A DNA stretch of 14,156 bases from Anaerolineaceae bacterium (lineage in GTDB: Bacteria > Chloroflexota > Anaerolineae > Aggregatilineales > Phototrophicaceae): positions 1 through 14,156 of the forward strand of contig JACKCH010000035.1 in assembly GCA_020634115.1 (NCBI GenBank), given 5' to 3'. Every line of letters starts with the position of its first letter. Within the stretch, counting starts at the first letter, position 1. Shown piece by piece: positions 11,031 through 14,156 of this stretch. The translations under genes and the position numbers were made by a program. The notes under the pieces are model-generated. The model was not told the DNA's origin and searched no databases. It worked only from the letters and a program-made list of their open reading frames with translations.

Positions 11031-13091
11031 GCTCACTCGCACGCGCCCATCCACCGCAACCGCGCCGCGCTGCCCAACAATCAGTGGATTGATTTCGATT
11101 TCGGCAATCTGCGGCCAATCCAGCGCGATTTGCGCCAGCGCGCGAACGGCCTGAATCACAGCATCCCGGTCTGCTGGGGGATTGCCCCGGTAGCCCGCCA
11201 ACACGCGCCCGGCGGCAGTCCGTTCCAGCAGCGCCCCCGCCTCGGTTGCCGTCAGCGGCGCGAGCTCAAAGGCGGTATCCCCCATGAGTTCCACCTGTAC
11301 GCCACCCAACCCGGCCATCACCAGTGGGCCAAACTGCGGGTCACGCACCACGCCCACAATGAGTTCCGCCTCGCCCTGTACCATCGTCTGCACCTGGACA
11401 GTGCCGGAATGCCCCATCGTCAGTCGGGTATACGCAGAGCGGACTGCCGCCGCTGAGTCGAGATTCAACACGACGCCGCCCACATCGCTCTTGTGAGTCA
11501 CCCCCACCAACTTGAGCGCTACCGGGTAGCCGAGCGATTCCGCTAATGCTACCGCTTCATCGGCGCTGGTCGCCAGCCCATCGCCCGGCACAGTCACGTC
11601 GTAAGCGGTCAGCAGACGGTTGACCTGTTCCGGGGATAACCAACCGGGCGCAGTCGCTAACGCCGCCGCCGCAGCGGGTTTATCACCCTGGATTAGCTGC
11701 ATTTCCGGCTGATCGGTTTGCCCGGCCAGCCATCCCGCCCGCCGCCACAACGCCCCTAGCGACTGGCTGGCGCGTTCAGGAAACGTATAGTTGGGGATAT
11801 GGTCACGGTGGAAGGTCTGCGTCGCGTCGTCGCCGGGAGTCAGCCCCATCACCGAGGATAGCACCGGCTTAGGCGAGTCACCCTGGTTGCCCGCGCACTG
11901 GCCGATGATTTCCGCAAGTGCCAGCGGGGGAAACCAGTCCTGCGGCGCACAGATGACGATCACCGCATCCACCGTTTCATCGCGCAGCAGCGCCGCCAGA
12001 CAGTCGCCATACGTCGCCGGGTCAGACCCCGCCAGGATGTCCACCGGATTTTCCACACTGGCCGCCGGGAGGGTACGTTCCCGCAGATAGGCTTTGGTTG
12101 CATCCGTCAGCGGCGCAAGCTGCAACCCCACCGCCTCTAATGCATCCACCGCCATAATGCCCGGCCCGCCCGCGTTGGTCAGCACGGCGACCCGATTCCC
12201 TGCCGGAAGTGGCTGCCACGCCAGCGCCCGCGCCCAGTCGAGCATATCTTCCAGGCGCTCCGCCCGCAGCACACCCGCCCGCCGGAAGGCCGCATTATAA
12301 GCGGCTTCCGCTCCCGCCAGCGCCCCGGTATGGCTGCTGATGGCCTTCGCGCCCCCAGCACCCCGTCCGGCTTTAATCGCCACAATGGGGACACGCTGCG
12401 CAGCCTGAGTCGCCGCTGCCAGGAACGCCGGGCCGTCCGCCACGCCTTCGATATAGGCCGTCACCACGCGAGTATGTGCGTCCGCCACCAGCGCCGTTAG
12501 CATATTCGCATCGGTCACTCCGGCCTGATTGCCCAGACTCACGATGCGGCTGAAGCCGACGCCAACGCGCTGCGCCCAGTCAATAATCACCGCCGCCGTC
12601 GCCCCGGACTGTGACAGCAGGGCGATTTCCCCTGGCTCCGGTTGCCCGGTGACAAAGGTGGTGTTCAGCGGCGCGTGGGTGTCAATCGTACCGATGCAGT
12701 TCGGCCCTAGCAGCAGCATACCGTAGCGCATAGCAATCTCCTGGATGGCGGCCTCACGCGCTGCACCTTCCGCGCCGACTTCCCTAAAGCCGCCGCTGAC
12801 GACGATCACCGCCGGGACGCCGCGCTCCCCGCAGGCTTCCATCTCGGCCACCACGCGCCACGCCGGGACAACAATCACCGCTAGGTCAAGCGGGTCGGGG
12901 GCAGCCTGAATAGCGGGGTAGGCTTGCCGTCCCAGAATATCCGCTGCACGGGGGTTAATCGGGTAAATCGGGCCGGTGTAGCCATGCGTGATGAGGTTAC
13001 GCACCACGTCATGCCCCAGTTTGCCGGGTTCACGCGATGCACCGATGACAGCCACCCCTTGCGGGCGGAAGAATGTGTCGAGGGAAGTCAT
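11022..13091 (-). CDS. Acyl-CoA synthetase (ADP-forming), fused alpha and beta subunits
   Basis: A 689-residue cytoplasmic enzyme that converts an acyl-CoA (acetyl-CoA or similar), ADP and phosphate to the acid, ATP and CoA, or runs in reverse. Residues 1-105 are a CoA-binding Rossmann domain (VAVIGASREPGKLGHDVVRN). Residues about 150-440 are the succinyl-CoA-ligase-like part, with LLSQSGATA and ISSHTGALAG; His254 in the latter is the expected phosphorylated histidine. Residues about 480-685 are the ATP-grasp subdomain (YPVALKLVGVTHKSDVGGVVL, VMAGLGGVQVEL, EIEINPLIV). Fused alpha-beta forms are usual in bacteria, and the length is typical of the family. Its ATG overlaps the stop of the upstream GNAT gene as ATGA (13088-13091), indicating coupled translation. 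Its own stop lies in a short tandem repeat. Acid specificity cannot be read from the sequence. Confidence 0.94.
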   Translation of the reverse strand: MTSLDTFFRPQGVAVIGASREPGKLGHDVVRNLITHGYTGPIYPINPRAADILGRQAYPAIQAAPDPLDLAVIVVPAWRVVAEMEACGERGVPAVIVVSGGFREVGAEGAAREAAIQEIAMRYGMLLLGPNCIGTIDTHAPLNTTFVTGQPEPGEIALLSQSGATAAVIIDWAQRVGVGFSRIVSLGNQAGVTDANMLTALVADAHTRVVTAYIEGVADGPAFLAAATQAAQRVPIVAIKAGRGAGGAKAISSHTGALAGAEAAYNAAFRRAGVLRAERLEDMLDWARALAWQPLPAGNRVAVLTNAGGPGIMAVDALEAVGLQLAPLTDATKAYLRERTLPAASVENPVDILAGSDPATYGDCLAALLRDETVDAVIVICAPQDWFPPLALAEIIGQCAGNQGDSPKPVLSSVMGLTPGDDATQTFHRDHIPNYTFPERASQSLGALWRRAGWLAGQTDQPEMQLIQGDKPAAAAALATAPGWLSPEQVNRLLTAYDVTVPGDGLATSADEAVALAESLGYPVALKLVGVTHKSDVGGVVLNLDSAAAVRSAYTRLTMGHSGTVQVQTMVQGEAELIVGVVRDPQFGPLVMAGLGGVQVELMGDTAFELAPLTATEAGALLERTAAGRVLAGYRGNPPADRDAVIQAVRALAQIALDWPQIAEIEINPLIVGQRGAVAVDGRVRVSGQ

Positions 13092-13654
13092 GTTTTATCC
13101 TCTGGATTCCAGCCGGTAGCCTCAAATTCTTCGCGGGTCATGCCGAAAATGAATACATCATGGAACTCGCCGCCGCTGTAGATCATCCGGCGTAAACGGC
13201 CCTCCTGCACAAATCCGAGATATTGATGAAAGAGAATGGATGGTTCGTTGAAAGCGTAAACTTCGGCGTTGACTTTCTGGTAACGCCGTTCGTGGAAATA
13301 GTAACGCAGCACCAGCCGCACCGCCTCCGCACCATAGCCCTGCCGTTGATGCTCCGGCATCACCGCCAGACCATACATGAACGTGCCGCAGCGCGGGGAA
13401 CAATGATGCGTGTTGAGTGTGCCGACCAGCACATTATCAGACACGCGCTCGATCTGAAAGCGGAAGTTTTCACCGTCTTTTGGGCGTGACTGCTCCTCCG
13501 CCCAGCGCCGTGCCCCTTCGGTGGAGGAAGGAAACCAGATCTCATCCGTCAGGCGTCCGCCATCGGTATCCATATCCCATCGGAAATGAAGATCCCAATC
13601 AGACGGCTCAACCGCCCGTAACCGTACTTGTTGGCCTTGAAACAGGTTCGTCAT
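13088..13654 (-). CDS. GNAT-family N-acetyltransferase (RimJ/RimL-like)
   Basis: A 188-residue acetyltransferase from the chosen ATG (MTNLFQGQQVRLRAVEPSDW), the standard opening of RimJ/RimL-type GNATs. The acetyl-CoA pyrophosphate loop is QRQGYG (residues 103-108) after GLAVMPEH. The later segments VNAEVYAFNEPSILFHQYLGF and EGRLRRMIYSGGEFHDV are the usual motif B and C-terminal strands. It transfers acetyl from acetyl-CoA to an amine, for example a protein N-terminus, a lysine or a small molecule; the target is unknown. A longer reading from 13684 adds 10 residues but has no ribosome site. No Shine-Dalgarno precedes the chosen ATG, and a TAAAAT element ends only 7 nt upstream, so the mRNA may be leaderless. 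It is co-translated with the acyl-CoA synthetase. Confidence 0.9.
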   Translation of the reverse strand: MTNLFQGQQVRLRAVEPSDWDLHFRWDMDTDGGRLTDEIWFPSSTEGARRWAEEQSRPKDGENFRFQIERVSDNVLVGTLNTHHCSPRCGTFMYGLAVMPEHQRQGYGAEAVRLVLRYYFHERRYQKVNAEVYAFNEPSILFHQYLGFVQEGRLRRMIYSGGEFHDVFIFGMTREEFEATGWNPEDKT

Positions 13655-13661
13655 GTGGGAG

Positions 13662-13691
13662 ATTTTACCGCACAAAAGGGGCATTCGTCAC
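13662..13691 (-). promoter_or_regulatory. Candidate promoter placing the transcript start at the GNAT start codon
   Basis: On the minus strand GTGACG (13691-13686), an 18-nt spacer and TAAAAT (13667-13662) form a moderate promoter. Counting 7 nt past the -10 puts the transcription start at or next to the ATG at 13654, consistent with a leaderless message. Confidence 0.4.
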
Positions 13692-13727
13692 GGCACGATG
13701 TACCATACCAGTTCCTACCCGAAGCAG

Positions 13728-13733
13728 TATAAT
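13728..13733 (+). promoter_or_regulatory. Candidate -10 element for the HXXEE protein gene
   Basis: A consensus TATAAT at 13728-13733 is flanked by GCAG and CTGC, which are reverse complements. No good -35 is found at 17 nt (ATACCA). The start of transcription would be near 13740, about 38 nt before the ATG. Confidence 0.45.
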
Positions 13734-13777
13734 CTGCTGCAAAGAATAGGCATTCCTCACTGAGTAAAGGCGACACC

Positions 13778-14156
13778 ATGACCGACTATCATCTTCTCTG
13801 GCTGTTCTTCCCGCTGGCGATTTCGCTGCACAACATTGAAGAGGCCATCTGGCTGCCGAAGTGGTCGCAAAAGGCCGGGCGCTTTCACAAGCCGATTACA
13901 GCCGACGAGTTTTACTTCGCCGTGATCTGTGTAACGCTGCTGGCGTATCTCTCCACCGTCCTCGCGCTGGCGTTTCCGACAGTGGCGCTGCTCAAACTTA
14001 TCTTTTTCGGTTTCCTGGGGACAATGATCCTGAATATCTTCATGCCACACCTGGCCGCGACGATTCTGCTGCGTCGCTATGCGCCGGGGCTGCTGACCGG
14101 GGTGTTCGGCCTGATTCCGATCAACGGGATTATCCTGGGGCAAGCCCTGGCTAACG
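13778..14156 (+). CDS. HXXEE-domain integral membrane protein, 3' end cut off by window edge
   Basis: I read 126 residues from the ATG at 13778-13780 to the window end with no stop. The N-terminus MTDYHLLWLFFPLAISLHNIEEAIWLPKW carries the H-x-x-E-E motif that names the family (His18, Glu21, Glu22) at the end of a hydrophobic stretch. FMPHLAATILLRRYAPG (88-104) is the second conserved segment, with Asn86 and His91. Predicted membrane segments lie at about 5-17, 46-66, 71-87 and 105-123. The family is widespread but of unknown function; the conserved His/Glu/Asn suggest a metal or a proton-linked active site within the membrane. An AAAGG Shine-Dalgarno lies at 13766-13770, 7 nt before the start. 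It is divergent from the GNAT gene. Confidence 0.88.
   Translation, partial: MTDYHLLWLFFPLAISLHNIEEAIWLPKWSQKAGRFHKPITADEFYFAVICVTLLAYLSTVLALAFPTVALLKLIFFGFLGTMILNIFMPHLAATILLRRYAPGLLTGVFGLIPINGIILGQALAN

Noticed and set aside
13757..14143. 128-residue minus-strand ORF
   Set aside because: It is antisense to the HXXEE gene, which has the conserved motif, a ribosome site and a hydrophobic pattern; the minus frame is Gln/Arg/Glu low complexity.

Overview
The window looks like chromosomal DNA from a GC-rich, multidomain-rich bacterium. Chloroflexota (Anaerolineae-like) is my best guess. The reasons are a TIR-membrane-WD40 protein, a TIR-FHA protein, the remains of a probable F420-dependent luciferase-family oxidoreductase, a fused ADP-forming acyl-CoA synthetase, an ECF sigma pair, and dispersed GTAGGG...CCCTAC hairpins of a kind I associate with Chloroflexota and cyanobacteria. 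This assignment is inference only. There is no rRNA, tRNA, CRISPR array, transposase or integrase.

Layout. 1-2640 (minus strand): the 5' part of a SixA-like phosphohistidine phosphatase that leaves the window at base 1, a TIR-coiled coil-FHA protein with its own promoter, and the UDP-GlcNAc 2-epimerase wecB. 2640-4018: a possible 33-residue membrane peptide, then a heavily frameshifted luciferase-like oxidoreductase pseudogene and a dispersed hairpin repeat. 4019-8440 (plus strand): an HtrA-type serine protease lipoprotein, a 930-residue TIR-TM-WD40 protein with 14 recognisable propeller blades, and a 47-residue peptide with a double-glycine leader. The peptide has its own extended -10 promoter, a good Shine-Dalgarno and a strong terminator. 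8460-10785 (minus strand): ECF sigma factor, then a small membrane protein (candidate anti-sigma), then fabH, ending in a terminator that faces the peptide's terminator. 10786-11030: a repeat-rich intergenic stretch with three short tandem arrays (8, 8 and 7 bp periods) and a hairpin; the last array supplies the stop codon of the next gene. 11022-13654 (minus strand): a GNAT acetyltransferase and an ADP-forming acyl-CoA synthetase, overlapping by ATGA. 13778-end (plus strand): a truncated HXXEE membrane protein.

The most interesting part is 4019-8440. The positive charges before the TIR-WD40 membrane segment predict TIR in the cytoplasm and a double beta-propeller outside, which is Toll-like receptor geometry. 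The upstream protease should be a lipid-anchored extracytoplasmic protein, and the downstream peptide looks built for export and cleavage after Gly-Gly. A protease/receptor/peptide signalling or defence module is a testable hypothesis; nothing in the sequence proves the parts act together. A second TIR protein (TIR-FHA) about 4 kb away suggests the neighbourhood is rich in conflict or immune-type signalling genes.
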